31,495 nt of DNA from an uncultured Rhizobiaceae group bacterium (GTDB lineage Bacteria > Pseudomonadota > Alphaproteobacteria > Rhizobiales > Rhizobiaceae). Where the stretch lies: NCBI GenBank assembly GCA_937944075.1, contig CALDZZ010000037.1, positions 1-31,495 on the forward strand, written 5' to 3'. This document shows, piece after piece, positions 1-8,571 of this stretch; the stretch's first letter is position 1, and each line of letters opens with the position of its first letter. A program made the translations under genes and the position numbers. A model generated the notes under the pieces. That model saw only the letters and a list, made by a program, of their open reading frames with translations, was not told the origin of the DNA and ran no database searches.

Positions 1-120
1 TTGTTGGCGTGGCTGACATTATTGCCGCTCATTACGCCTTTACCTGTTAGTTCACAACGTCTGGACATAGGATTAATCCTGATTTTTCAAATTCTTTTGG
101 TATTCCCGCGAAGCAAATGA
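1..120 (+). CDS. Possible 3' end of an upstream membrane-protein gene (partial)
   Basis: The first base opens a frame of 39 codons that ends at a TGA at 118-120. The translated tail is very hydrophobic, with two apolar stretches separated by a short polar stretch (SSQRLD) and a basic end (PRSK). That would suit the C-terminus of an inner-membrane protein. No start is visible because the frame runs off the window edge, and I do not recognise a family. A 39-codon open frame can occur by chance, so this call is tentative. If it is real, the following 190 bases form the gap before the DUF3108 gene. Confidence 0.25.
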   Translation: MLAWLTLLPLITPLPVSSQRLDIGLILIFQILLVFPRSK

Positions 121-175
121 GAGCATTGTTTTGCAAAAGCAAAATCAAGAAATATCCCGCAGCTTCAGGAAGGTT

Positions 176-200
176 GTGGCGTTCTTAAGGGGAACGCCGC
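176..200. other. Strong hairpin in the 5' intergenic region
   Basis: The arms at 176-184 and 192-200 pair over nine positions with one G-T wobble, around a 7-base loop (TTAAGGG). No T-run follows on either strand, so it is not a canonical intrinsic terminator. The rest of 121-312 is A+T-rich and holds a small inverted repeat, ATATCA-N5-TGATAT, at 265-281. The hairpin could be the 3' end of the upstream transcript or a leader structure for the DUF3108 gene. I see no gene in 121-312. Confidence 0.35.
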
Positions 201-312
201 AAAACGTCAAGCAAAAACAGCTTCAAACGCGCAATTTTGCCCTATTCAGAAACTATTCAGTTTCATATCATTATGTGATATAACGTAAGGTAAACCAATT
301 GGGAATATTTAC

Positions 313-1149
313 ATGAGTTTAGTGACTTCATCCAGACTTGCCTTGGCTTCAGGGGTTATATCTTCCTCATTGCTTGGAATGGCACTTGGCACAAGTCCGG
401 CATTCGCTGAGCCAAAGCACCACGAGACACGTTTTTCTGTCAGTTTCGGGCTGGTTGAGCTTGGTGTGGCTAAATTCGATATCAAGTTTGATGACAAGTC
501 ATATTCCCTGCAAGGACGTGGCAATACCACTGGCCTGGTAAAATGGTTCGCCCCTTCAACAGGAAAGTTTGTGAGCGCCGGAGACATGATAAATGATCAG
601 CTGCGACCCAAAAAACATCTTGTTTCTGTGAAGGAAAGCAAGAAGAAGGAGGAAAGCGTTCAATTGGCTTTCGCCGGCAATCGTGTTTCCGATATTCGCA
701 TCCGCACCAACAAGAAGCGTAATCGTGTTGCACCCAAATACATTCCTGTTCTGGAAAAACACAAGGCAGCGGTAATAGATCCGGTCAGTACATTAATTGT
801 GCCCATGTCCGGCGAGAATGCCAAGGACGGCAGAAAAGTATGCAACCAGCGCTTTCCAGTATTTGATGGCGAAACCCGCTATGACATCAAACTTTCCTAC
901 AAGTCTACAAAACAAATCAAGACTGACGGCTATAATGGCAACTCTTACGTTTGCCAGATGCGCTACATCCCAATTGCCGGCCACCGCAAAAATCACCGTA
1001 ATACAAAAGAGATGTCCAAAAACAAGAATATGGAAATCTGGCTGGCGCCCATGGAAGGGGTTAGTGTCTTTACCCCAATCAAAATTGTCATTGGCACCAA
1101 ATACGGCAAGTTTACCGCTAATCCGGTATATTTTGGTCCTGCTGGTTAA
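313..1149 (+). CDS. DUF3108 exported protein
   Basis: This 278-residue protein has an N-terminal signal peptide with a hydrophobic core and a predicted AFA|EP cleavage near residue 32. The remainder is a soluble, basic, beta-rich domain matching my recollection of the DUF3108 family, which is periplasmic or outer-membrane associated and of unknown function. Two cysteines in the mature part could form a disulfide. The ATG at 313 has a GGGA element about 8 bases upstream. It lies directly ahead of the SUV3-like helicase gene, an arrangement typical of Rhizobiales. Family assignment rests on overall pattern and context, not on a catalytic motif. Confidence 0.75.
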   Translation: MSLVTSSRLALASGVISSSLLGMALGTSPAFAEPKHHETRFSVSFGLVELGVAKFDIKFDDKSYSLQGRGNTTGLVKWFAPSTGKFVSAGDMINDQLRPKKHLVSVKESKKKEESVQLAFAGNRVSDIRIRTNKKRNRVAPKYIPVLEKHKAAVIDPVSTLIVPMSGENAKDGRKVCNQRFPVFDGETRYDIKLSYKSTKQIKTDGYNGNSYVCQMRYIPIAGHRKNHRNTKEMSKNKNMEIWLAPMEGVSVFTPIKIVIGTKYGKFTANPVYFGPAG

Positions 1150-1239
1150 ATTGATCCTGCCTATGGAATATTGCCTTAAAGCAAGGTAAGGATATTCCGG
1201 ATATAACCTGAAATTCAAAGTCTCCCGCAGGCCTTTTAA

Positions 1240-4017
1240 ATGTCTTCCAAACCATCTTCAGCCAGAGGTTACGGCGTCACAGCCGTACTTGGCCCGACCA
1301 ATACCGGCAAGACTCACATGGCCATCGAGCGCATGGTTGCGCATAAAAGCGGCCTGATCGGACTTCCCTTGAGACTGCTGGCGCGAGAAGTGTATGGCCG
1401 GCTTTGTGACAAGGTTGGTGTTGCAAATGTATCTCTTGTAACCGGAGAGGAACGCATTACCCCAAAAAGTGCGAGATATCAGGTCTGCACGGTTGAAGCG
1501 ATGCCCGAATATACCAATGCAGAATTCGTGGCAATCGACGAGGTGCAATTGGCAACAGACCTTGAGCGCGGGCATTTTTTTACAGATCGAATTTTAAATC
1601 TGCGCGGCAAACATGAAACAATGTTGCTCGGTGCAGATACGATGGCTGCAGCCCTTCAGGATTTGTTGCCGGGCATCAGCATTACAACAAGACCCAGAAT
1701 GTCCATCCTGGAATACGCCGGCTCAAAAAAGATAACCCGAATGCCCACAAGAAGTGCCATTGTCGCCTTCTCGGCAGATGAGGTCTACGCCATTGCAGAG
1801 CTGGTCAGACGCGAACGCGGTGGAGCAGCCGTTGTTACCGGATCCCTTTCACCCAGAACAAGAAATGCACAGGTCGAACTCTATCAAAATGGTGACGTTG
1901 ATTTCCTGATTGCAACAGATGCAATAGGCATGGGACTTAATCTGGATGTTAATCACGTTGCCTTTGCTCAGGACACAAAATATGACGGCTTTCAATTTAG
2001 GAAGTTGACAGCATCCGAATTGGCACAGGTTGCCGGTCGCGCAGGTCGACATACAAAAGACGGCACCTTCGGGATTACAAGCCGTGTTCAACCCTTTGAA
2101 GATGAACTGATTGAGGCGCTGGAAACCCATACGTTTGCACCTGCCAAAATTCTGACATGGCGCAACCGTGATCTGGATTATTCCAGCATTTCCTCACTAC
2201 AATATTCACTTGAAAGACCTGCTGACCACAGACGCCTGATGAAAGCCCCACCCAACACCGATATAGTTGCGCTGGACAGGCTTGCAAGCGATCCTGATAT
2301 CATTGATTTTACCACAACGACTGAACGGGTTAAGCTTTTGTGGGATGTTGTAAAAACCCCTGATTACCGGAAGATTTCACCTGCCTCTCACGCTGAAATT
2401 CTTGCTCAGGTTTATAGCGACCTGGCCCGAGAGGGCGAAATCAACGAAACATGGTTTGCAGATCAGGTAGCAGGCAGCGACAACACAAGCGGGGAACTGG
2501 ACGCGCTCTCCACGCGTATTGCAAACATTAGAACTTGCACTTATTTGTCTAATCGTGATGATTGGCTAAAAAATGCGCCTGAATGGCGAGAGAAAACCCG
2601 CGAAGTCGAAGACAGACTGTCTGATGCACTACATGAGACCTTGACGAAACGTTTCATAGACCGCAGGACAAGTATTTTAATGAAGCGTTTGAAAGAGAAC
2701 AGAATGCTGGAAGCAGAAATTGGTGATAATGGTGCTGTAACCGTTGAAGGACACGCCGTCGGACATTTACGAGGCTTCCGTTTCGTTGCCGATGCCTCCC
2801 AGGGCGGGAAAGACGCAAAGGCATTGAACGCGGCTGCAACTAAAGCCTTGGCAGCTGAGATTGAAAAACGTGCCGACAGGCTTTCAGCTAGCCCCAACAG
2901 CGATATTGTTCTCGGTAATGACGGCACCATTCGCTGGCTTGGAGAAGCTGTTGCAAAACTTGCCAAGGGCGAAACACCCCTCAGGCCGCGCGCCATAATG
3001 CTGGCTGACGAACAACTGTCCGGCACCTCGCTCGAAAAAACCATCGCAAGAATTGAGCGCTGGATATCAAACCATATCAACACGCTCTTAAAGCCACTTG
3101 CCGATCTTGAGGCAAATCAGGAATTAAACGGAATTGCACGTGGCATTGGTTTCCGCCTTGTTGAAAACATGGGGATTCTCGAACGCAAGGAAATTGCCGA
3201 TGATCTGAAAAACCTTGACCAGGACATGAGAGGCATCATGCGACACAACGGTGTTCGCTTTGGCGCGTATCATGTTTTTATTCCGGTCTTGCTAAAACCG
3301 GCACCAAGTCAGTTAATCTGCATCTTGTGGGCTGTGGCCAATGATAAAATGAATGCGGAGGGCTTAACTGACGTACCAAGCCTTTCTGCAGCAGGCAGAA
3401 CCTCAGCACCTGTTGATGAAACTTATGACCAGGCGTTTTACAACCTTTCAGGCTTCAAGCTTTTAGGCGCAAAGGCTGTTCGCATCGATATCCTTGAAAG
3501 ACTCGCTGATCTCATTCGTCCCACCACAAGCTGGAAAGCTGATAGTGGCACTGCAAAACCGGAAGGAGCGATTGATGGAAGAGCCTTCTATGTGACACCC
3601 ACAATGCTTTCAATTCTGGGTGCAACCCACGAGGACATGATTACAATCCTGAAAGGGCTTGGCTATAAATCAGAAACCCGCCTTGAAGAGGAAATCATTC
3701 CTCAGGAAGTCAAACCCGATCAGCCCGCGCCTGAAGCTGTTTCTGAAACACCAGAGGAAGTGCCTGCTGGTGAAGAAGGCAATGAGCCTGAAGAAAAGAA
3801 AACAGTTCTGATATGGCGCTATGGCGGAACCGGAAACAAGAAATTTTCTGCCAACAAAAATCAGGGCAAAAAATTCTCGGGCAATAAAAATCGCAAGGAT
3901 GACAATTCGAAAAGAAATCAATCGAAGCCCTCCTCCAAACCGCAAAAACGCGAGAAGCAGGCAGACCCGGACAGTCCGTTTGCAGCATTGGCAGCACTTA
4001 AATCCAATCTGAAGTAG
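1240..4017 (+). CDS. SUV3-like DExH-box RNA helicase
   Basis: This 925-residue superfamily 2 helicase resembles mitochondrial SUV3 and the alphaproteobacterial MgpS-type proteins, which unwind RNA using ATP. Visible motifs are Walker A GPTNTGKT (18-25), the DEVQ box (100-103), motif V ATDAIGMGLNLD (225-236) and motif VI QVAGRAGRHTKDG (263-275). The middle and C-terminal regions look helical. The last ~90 residues are an acidic stretch followed by a Lys/Asn/Ser-rich basic tail, probably disordered and RNA-binding. The stop codon is only 3 bases before the start of the S4 RNA-binding protein gene, so the two are very likely co-transcribed and act in RNA metabolism. The exact substrate is unknown. 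Confidence 0.9.
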   Translation: MSSKPSSARGYGVTAVLGPTNTGKTHMAIERMVAHKSGLIGLPLRLLAREVYGRLCDKVGVANVSLVTGEERITPKSARYQVCTVEAMPEYTNAEFVAIDEVQLATDLERGHFFTDRILNLRGKHETMLLGADTMAAALQDLLPGISITTRPRMSILEYAGSKKITRMPTRSAIVAFSADEVYAIAELVRRERGGAAVVTGSLSPRTRNAQVELYQNGDVDFLIATDAIGMGLNLDVNHVAFAQDTKYDGFQFRKLTASELAQVAGRAGRHTKDGTFGITSRVQPFEDELIEALETHTFAPAKILTWRNRDLDYSSISSLQYSLERPADHRRLMKAPPNTDIVALDRLASDPDIIDFTTTTERVKLLWDVVKTPDYRKISPASHAEILAQVYSDLAREGEINETWFADQVAGSDNTSGELDALSTRIANIRTCTYLSNRDDWLKNAPEWREKTREVEDRLSDALHETLTKRFIDRRTSILMKRLKENRMLEAEIGDNGAVTVEGHAVGHLRGFRFVADASQGGKDAKALNAAATKALAAEIEKRADRLSASPNSDIVLGNDGTIRWLGEAVAKLAKGETPLRPRAIMLADEQLSGTSLEKTIARIERWISNHINTLLKPLADLEANQELNGIARGIGFRLVENMGILERKEIADDLKNLDQDMRGIMRHNGVRFGAYHVFIPVLLKPAPSQLICILWAVANDKMNAEGLTDVPSLSAAGRTSAPVDETYDQAFYNLSGFKLLGAKAVRIDILERLADLIRPTTSWKADSGTAKPEGAIDGRAFYVTPTMLSILGATHEDMITILKGLGYKSETRLEEEIIPQEVKPDQPAPEAVSETPEEVPAGEEGNEPEEKKTVLIWRYGGTGNKKFSANKNQGKKFSGNKNRKDDNSKRNQSKPSSKPQKREKQADPDSPFAALAALKSNLK

Positions 4018-4020
4018 CCA

Positions 4021-4416
4021 ATGACAGAAAATACCCGTACGCAAAGAATAGACAAGTGGCTATGGCATGCACGGTTCTTCAAAACCAGAAGTCTTGCACA
4101 AAAACAAATAGCGTCTGGAAAAGTCAGGGTAGACAAGGACAAAATCAGTAATGCAAGCCGACAGATAAAACCGGGCAATGTGCTGACAATTACCCTTGAA
4201 CGTGACATAAGGATTATAGAAATTGTCGACCTCGCCGAAAGACGTGGGCCATTCAGCGCAGCACAACTTCTGTACAATGACCTTTCTCCCCCAAAGCCAG
4301 AAAAAAAGAAACTGAAAGACACGGCAGAATACATGTCCCGCATAGAAAGCGACGGCCGTCCTACGAAACATCAGAGAAAGAAAATTCTGGCAATGAAACG
4401 GAATTCTTCCGAATAG
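4021..4416 (+). CDS. S4-domain RNA-binding protein (Hsp15-like)
   Basis: This 131-residue protein has an N-terminal S4 fold at about residues 8-70: RIDKWLWHARFFKTRS, then a basic loop SGKVRVDK, then KPGNVLTI. That is the typical order of the Hsp15/HslR and ribosome-associated S4 family, which binds structured RNA such as stalled 50S particles. The C-terminal third is strongly basic (KPEKKKLKD, KHQRKK). It starts 3 bases after the helicase stop, implying translational coupling. Whether it performs the Hsp15 recycling role is inference. Confidence 0.88.
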   Translation: MTENTRTQRIDKWLWHARFFKTRSLAQKQIASGKVRVDKDKISNASRQIKPGNVLTITLERDIRIIEIVDLAERRGPFSAAQLLYNDLSPPKPEKKKLKDTAEYMSRIESDGRPTKHQRKKILAMKRNSSE

Positions 4417-4548
4417 ATTGGAATTGGAAATTTCAATTCATAACGCGGCAAATTGTGGGTGTTTATGGTCTTGTAAGAACGTCAGAAAACTTGTATCCGA
4501 GAAGTGTAAAAACAGACTGACAGCCCTTGCTTGGCATCGGAGAATTAA

Positions 4549-4887
4549 ATGACCTATATCGTCAACGATAATTGCATCAAGTGTAAATACATGGACTGTG
4601 TTGAAGTATGTCCTGTTGATTGCTTTTATGAAGGTGAGAACATGTTGGTCATACACCCTGATGAATGCATTGACTGTGGTGTCTGTGAACCCGAATGTCC
4701 AGCGGAGGCAATCAAGCCCGACACAGAACCGGGCCTTGATAAGTGGCTTCAGGTAAATGCTGAATATGCCGAAAAATGGCCAAACATAACCATCAAGAAA
4801 GAACAGCCTGCAGACGCGGAAAAATACGATGGTGAAGAAGGCAAGTTTGAGAAATACTTTTCGCCCGAACCTGGTGATGGGGACTAG
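4549..4887 (+). CDS. fdxA: 7Fe ferredoxin (3Fe-4S/4Fe-4S)
   Basis: This 112-residue ferredoxin is of the Azotobacter FdI/FdxA type. Cysteines 9, 12, 17 and 21 in CIKCKYMDCVEVCP and cysteines 40, 43, 46 and 50 in CIDCGVCEPEC supply the two clusters. By comparison with FdI, C9/C17/C50 would hold the 3Fe-4S cluster and C21/C40/C43/C46 the 4Fe-4S cluster. C25 is the free cysteine common in this family. The C-terminal ~60 residues are the usual acidic extension. A GGAG element lies 6 bases before the ATG. It is a soluble electron carrier, and its partner is not evident from the context. Confidence 0.95.
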   Translation: MTYIVNDNCIKCKYMDCVEVCPVDCFYEGENMLVIHPDECIDCGVCEPECPAEAIKPDTEPGLDKWLQVNAEYAEKWPNITIKKEQPADAEKYDGEEGKFEKYFSPEPGDGD

Positions 4888-4922
4888 GTCTAAATCCACC
4901 AGTACTTTTTCAGTTATACCCG

Positions 4923-4937
4923 TTAACCATTTGTTAA
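4923..4937. promoter_or_regulatory. CtrA-like binding motif (exact TTAA-N7-TTAA)
   Basis: The sequence TTAACCATTTGTTAA matches the CtrA full-site consensus, two TTAA half-sites with 7-bp spacing. It lies about 320 bp upstream of the carD start and 36 bp after the fdxA stop. CtrA is the alphaproteobacterial cell-cycle response regulator. Binding here is inferred from the motif only. Confidence 0.5.
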
Positions 4938-5004
4938 GAAGTTTAAGCCTCTCGGCTACGCATCATTACTGGTCGGGTTGAAGAAAGCCTGTTTTTGTGA
5001 TATG

Positions 5005-5018
5005 TTAATTTACATTAA
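5005..5018. promoter_or_regulatory. Weak CtrA-like motif (TTAA-N6-TTAA)
   Basis: Two TTAA half-sites are separated by 6 rather than 7 bases, 68 bp downstream of the exact motif. The non-canonical spacing makes it a weak candidate. It is recorded because tandem sites are common at CtrA-controlled promoters. Confidence 0.22.
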
Positions 5019-5257
5019 GGTTTAGAGCCTTATTTCGGGTCATAACAACAATATAACAGACAGAGTTTCCTATAACATCTATTCTACTCACAAACGGTAT
5101 TTTGGGCTACTACCGTAAGCCCTTCCTTATTACCGCCAGCAGTTTCTAGAGAGATTATAAATTTTGTTTATATGCTGTTTTCATACGGCGGAAATTCTTT
5201 TGACCATCGAAATTTGGATTGAACTCGGGAAAACCGGTTAACTAAAGGGAGCCATTA

Positions 5258-5821
5258 ATGGCAACAGGCAAAAAAACAGTTCAAAGACAGGGTTTCAAAA
5301 CAGGTGAATTCATTGTTTACCCGGCACATGGTGTAGGGCAAATCACTGACATCGAAGAGCAGGAAGTTGCAGGCTTCACACTTGAACTCTTCGTAATCAA
5401 TTTCGCCCAGGACAAATTGACACTTCGCGTACCAACCACAAAGGTTGAATCAGCCGGCATGAGAAAGTTGTCTGATGATGCTCGCATTTCGAAATCCCTG
5501 AAAACAGTACAGGGACGCGCACGCATCAAACGAACCATGTGGAGCCGTCGCGCACAAGAATATGAAGCAAAAATAAATTCTGGCGATATAGTATTTATTG
5601 CAGAGGTTGTCCGCGACCTGTTCAGATCTGAAAATCAGCCTGAACAGTCATATTCTGAACGTCAACTTTATGAGGCAGCCCTTGATCGCATGGCGCGCGA
5701 AATTTCCGCTGTAAACAAGGTTTCTACGACAGAAGCTGTTGCTGAGATTGAGAAAAATCTTGCAAAAGGTCCAAAACGCGGTGCTAAACCCGAAGATGAA
5801 GAGCAGGAAGCTGCTGCTTAA
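5258..5821 (+). CDS. carD: CarD-family transcriptional regulator
   Basis: This 187-residue protein has an N-terminal CarD/TRCF RNA-polymerase-interacting domain (about 13-75): GEFIVYPAHGVGQITDIEE, then ELFVINFAQDKLTLRVP. A helical DNA-binding C-terminal domain follows, with a basic-aromatic patch MWSRRAQEYEAKINSGD and an acidic tail. CarD binds the RNA polymerase beta subunit and stabilises open promoter complexes at rRNA and other housekeeping promoters. An AGGGAG Shine-Dalgarno sequence precedes the ATG by 6 bases. A strong terminator follows at 5869-5896, so it is probably monocistronic. The length is typical of alphaproteobacterial CarD. Confidence 0.93.
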   Translation: MATGKKTVQRQGFKTGEFIVYPAHGVGQITDIEEQEVAGFTLELFVINFAQDKLTLRVPTTKVESAGMRKLSDDARISKSLKTVQGRARIKRTMWSRRAQEYEAKINSGDIVFIAEVVRDLFRSENQPEQSYSERQLYEAALDRMAREISAVNKVSTTEAVAEIEKNLAKGPKRGAKPEDEEQEAAA

Positions 5822-5868
5822 TTTGCAGGATTTCGCTTTCTAAGGCATTGAAATAAAAGATTTTTAAA

Positions 5869-5896
5869 AGCCCGCGTGTCCACGTGGGCTTTTTTT
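5869..5896 (+). terminator. Rho-independent terminator of carD
   Basis: The arms AGCCCGCGTG and CACGTGGGCT pair over 9-10 bases with one G-T wobble and are followed directly by seven T residues. It lies 48 bases after the carD stop codon and separates carD from rpoH2. Confidence 0.92.
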
Positions 5897-5951
5897 CATA
5901 GAGCCATAAACTTTTTTTGCAACTAATTGCTGTTTCTTTGCGTTACATTAG

Positions 5952-5993
5952 TGCATAATGTTCTTGGGAGCCCGTAGCATTATGCATAATGTT
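5952..5993. promoter_or_regulatory. Direct repeats and palindrome in the rpoH2 leader
   Basis: TGCATAATGTT occurs twice, at 5952-5962 and 5983-5993, 31 bp apart or about three helical turns. The second copy sits in a perfect 14-bp palindrome, CATTATGCATAATG, at 5978-5991. Both lie within 60 bp of the rpoH2 start codon. The geometry resembles an operator for a dimeric regulator, but no known regulator is recognised. Confidence 0.45.
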
Positions 5994-6008
5994 ATAGGGA
6001 GAAGCCAA

Positions 6009-6875
6009 ATGGCTCATCAAGAGAATATCGGTAAAAGCCTGGTAAAGGCAGCCACATCCGCACCATATCTGGAACGCGATCACGAACACCAACTTGCTGT
6101 GCGCTGGATAGAAAACCAGGACCAGGAAGCACTCCACCAATTGACATCGGCTCACATGCGTCTTGTCATTGCTGTTGCATCCAAGTTTCGCAGATACGGC
6201 TTGCCCATGTCTGATCTTGTGCAAGAAGGCCACGTTGGACTTCTGGAAGCTGCGGCCCGCTTTGACCCTCACCGCGAAGTTCGGTTTTCGACTTATGCGA
6301 CCTGGTGGATAAGAGCCTCTATCCAGGATCATATTCTCAGAAACTGGTCCATCGTCCGTGGCGGAACAAGCTCAGGCCAAAAATCCCTGTTTTTTAATTT
6401 GAGAAGATTACGAGCCCAAATCACCAAACTCGACAAGAACATCAATTCGCATGAACTCTATCAGGAACTCTCCAAGGCGATTGGCGTATCCCACAAGGAT
6501 GTCGCCACCATGGATGCGCGCTTGAGCGGACCCGATGTTTCCCTGAATGCTCCTGTCGCTACCGATGATGACAGCAGCACAGAACGACAAGACTTTCTGC
6601 CAAGCGATTCACCTCTGCCGGATGATAACGTCAGCGAAGTGATTGATGGTGAGCGTCGGACAAAATGGCTTCACTCGGCTTTGAATGTTCTCAACGAACG
6701 TGAGCTGCAAATCATCAAAACCAGACGCTTAAGCGAAGACGGAGCAACACTGGAAGAATTGGGCAATGCGCTTGGCATTTCCAAGGAGCGTGTCAGACAA
6801 CTGGAAAATCGGGCACTCAAGAAACTTGCCGATACGCTCACTGAGCAAAATCCGGAAATAATCCAGCTTATCTAA
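6009..6875 (+). CDS. rpoH2: RNA polymerase sigma-32-type factor, RpoH2 class
   Basis: This 288-residue sigma-70-family factor directs RNA polymerase to stress promoters. Region 2 contains DLVQEGHVGLLEAAARFDP and FSTYATWWIRASIQDHILRNW. The RpoH box follows as QKSLFFNLRRLR. Region 4 ends with a helix-turn-helix, LEELGNALGISKERVRQLE. The open frame continues 17 codons upstream, but the ATG at 6009 has GGGAG 7 bases before it and begins MAHQENIGK, which fits the family. In rhizobia a second RpoH next to CarD is the RpoH2 paralog, usually under general or oxidative stress control. It has its own leader with a palindrome (5952-5993). Confidence 0.9.
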   Translation: MAHQENIGKSLVKAATSAPYLERDHEHQLAVRWIENQDQEALHQLTSAHMRLVIAVASKFRRYGLPMSDLVQEGHVGLLEAAARFDPHREVRFSTYATWWIRASIQDHILRNWSIVRGGTSSGQKSLFFNLRRLRAQITKLDKNINSHELYQELSKAIGVSHKDVATMDARLSGPDVSLNAPVATDDDSSTERQDFLPSDSPLPDDNVSEVIDGERRTKWLHSALNVLNERELQIIKTRRLSEDGATLEELGNALGISKERVRQLENRALKKLADTLTEQNPEIIQLI

Positions 6876-6908
6876 AGCGAATGGAAAAACTCAGATGATA
6901 CGTTACAA

Positions 6909-6929
6909 CGCAAGCACGTTGTGCTTGCG
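6909..6929. terminator. Shared hairpin between convergent rpoH2 and the M48 gene
   Basis: The perfect 9-bp stem CGCAAGCAC/GTGCTTGCG with a GTT loop lies between two converging genes, 34 bases after the rpoH2 stop and 6 bases before the M48 stop. There is no long T-run on either strand, so termination strength is uncertain. Its position suggests a bidirectional terminator. Confidence 0.55.
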
Positions 6930-6934
6930 CAAAC

Positions 6935-8392
6935 TTATCTATCCGTGACGATTTTTACTTTCTGACCAGATTGCAGGCTATCGCCCGGCTTCAGGCCATT
7001 AAGCAGTCTGAACAATTTTCCAGGCTTGGAAGAACCACGCATCTGGTTTGCAAATGTAGCAATAGTGTCGTTTGGGCCTACAGTCTTGATCCTGATGCGC
7101 AAGGGTTCAAGATTGGCAATTTCACGTTCAGAAAGAGTTCTGAAGCTGCCAGTTATACGGCGCGAAACCGCATCAATATTTGTATTGGTCTGAGGTGCTG
7201 CCGTTATGAAACGGTAAACCTGATTGTCATTTCGAATAACGCGAACCTTGAAACGCCATGAATCGCCTCTTGCGATGGCTGTAGCTGATTCAAATCCGTT
7301 GGTTAGTTCTTCTCTTATTGTTTCATTCACAAGTCCGGTTATCCACCCGCTTTTCAGATAATCTGAAAGACTGGTGCGCTTGGAAACAACGGTTGCATCA
7401 AAACGTGTTGCCAGATCATCCGGCCCCGAAATCAGCACGGCCTTCTTTTGATTATCAATCACAAAGCCCTTTGGAGCATCAAATGCGATGCCCAGACCAG
7501 CATGCAAGAACGTCTGCCCGCGAATAAAACCTTCGTCGGATGTATTGCCGTACAATATACCGTCAATGCCTCTCAGGTATCTGTCACGATCCTTTTTCCC
7601 GATACCAGGGCTACCAAAAAACCGACCGTGGCGACGGGCAAGCTCTATCCGTTTTGGTGTCGATGGATGGCTGGAGGCAAAACTGTCATTACCGCCAAAG
7701 TCTCCGCTACCCAGAATGAACTGACGGTACCGTTCCATCGTTTCAAGAAAGCGTGCGGCCGCAAACGGATCATAACCGGCCCGTCCGGATGTGCGAATGC
7801 CAACCGCATCGGCCTGCAATTCCTGATCTTGAGAGAACATGCGAAGTTTCAACTGGTTTGCTGCAATGGCGATTTGTCCTGCTGGACTGTCATCAAGAAC
7901 ATCGGAAACAACCTTTTTCCCCAAGGCAGCAGAATTCATTTTCTCTTGTCTGATGATTGCATGGTTTGATGAGACGTGAGCCATTTCATGCGCAATAACA
8001 GCTGCAAGCTCAGATGAATCATTGGCAAGCGCCATCAGGCCGCGTGTCACATAGAGAAACCCTCCAGGCAAGGCGAAGGCATTAACCTTGGGAGAATCAA
8101 GCAGGGTAATTTTATAAACGCGGGACGGGTCTTCAGATTGTGAAACGAGCTTGCCAACGATAACAGCAACCAGACGCTCCGCCTGCCTGTTTTCATAAGT
8201 CCCGCCATATTTTGCAACGACAGCAGGGTGTTCCTTTGCACCAATTTTTTCCTGGGGATCATCTGGACGAACCCAGCTTGATTTAAGTGTATCAGAACTG
8301 TCCAGCTCACCCGTAGCAGTGATGCAGCCACTCAGCATAAGCAAGGTCAAACCAAGCCCGCTATATCGCTTGAACTGCCTCAAAGAGGACAA
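6935..8392 (-). CDS. M48-family metalloprotease lipoprotein
   Basis: This protein of about 485 residues has a lipoprotein signal (lipobox LSGC, C23) and an M48 zinc-peptidase domain. The HEMAH motif (H135, E136, H139) sits in AAVIAHEMAHVSSNH, and the likely third zinc ligand is the first Glu in DQELQADAVG. The C-terminal ~60 residues (RIKTVGPNDTIATFANQM...SGQKVKIV) have the rhythm of a LysM-like domain. Related BepA/LoiP-type proteins handle outer-membrane protein quality control in the periplasm. No in-frame ATG precedes the signal sequence and the upstream frame closes at 8489-8491, so a TTG at 8392 or 8383 is the probable start. The start is the uncertain part. Confidence 0.87.
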   Translation of the reverse strand: MSSLRQFKRYSGLGLTLLMLSGCITATGELDSSDTLKSSWVRPDDPQEKIGAKEHPAVVAKYGGTYENRQAERLVAVIVGKLVSQSEDPSRVYKITLLDSPKVNAFALPGGFLYVTRGLMALANDSSELAAVIAHEMAHVSSNHAIIRQEKMNSAALGKKVVSDVLDDSPAGQIAIAANQLKLRMFSQDQELQADAVGIRTSGRAGYDPFAAARFLETMERYRQFILGSGDFGGNDSFASSHPSTPKRIELARRHGRFFGSPGIGKKDRDRYLRGIDGILYGNTSDEGFIRGQTFLHAGLGIAFDAPKGFVIDNQKKAVLISGPDDLATRFDATVVSKRTSLSDYLKSGWITGLVNETIREELTNGFESATAIARGDSWRFKVRVIRNDNQVYRFITAAPQTNTNIDAVSRRITGSFRTLSEREIANLEPLRIRIKTVGPNDTIATFANQMRGSSKPGKLFRLLNGLKPGDSLQSGQKVKIVTDR

Positions 8393-8571
8393 AAAGCCAA
8401 TATGCGAACCAGAAGTTGCTTGTTTACGGGAGTGGCGTTTGAAAAAGGACAGCCCTAGATTCCTTGTATCAATGAACAGGTAATAGATTTATAACCATAA
8501 ATATAACAAAATCATGACCAAATTTCACTAGAAACGTTACGGTCCGGTTAAGTTTATGGCGTTTCAATCAA

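Larger units (their letters stand above)
4888..5257. promoter_or_regulatory. 370-bp intergenic region upstream of carD
   Basis: This A+T-rich gap between fdxA and carD holds no convincing gene. It contains an exact TTAA-N7-TTAA motif at 4923-4937 and a TTAA-N6-TTAA variant at 5005-5018. A good Shine-Dalgarno sequence, AGGGAG, lies just before the carD ATG. The long leader suggests carD has its own promoter or promoters. I could not place a confident -35/-10 pair. Confidence 0.5.

Noticed and set aside
2541..3083. 180-codon minus-strand open frame inside the helicase gene
   Set aside because: Ser/Arg-rich antisense shadow of a strongly supported coding region.
4417..4460. Terminator after the S4 gene (GAATTG...CAATTC inverted repeat)
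   Set aside because: The stem is short and A+T-rich and has no T-run, so it is not convincing as a terminator.
7448..7969. 173-codon open frame on the plus strand inside the M48 gene
   Set aside because: Antisense shadow of a gene with an intact HEMAH motif; the translation has no recognisable pattern and no ribosome site was seen.
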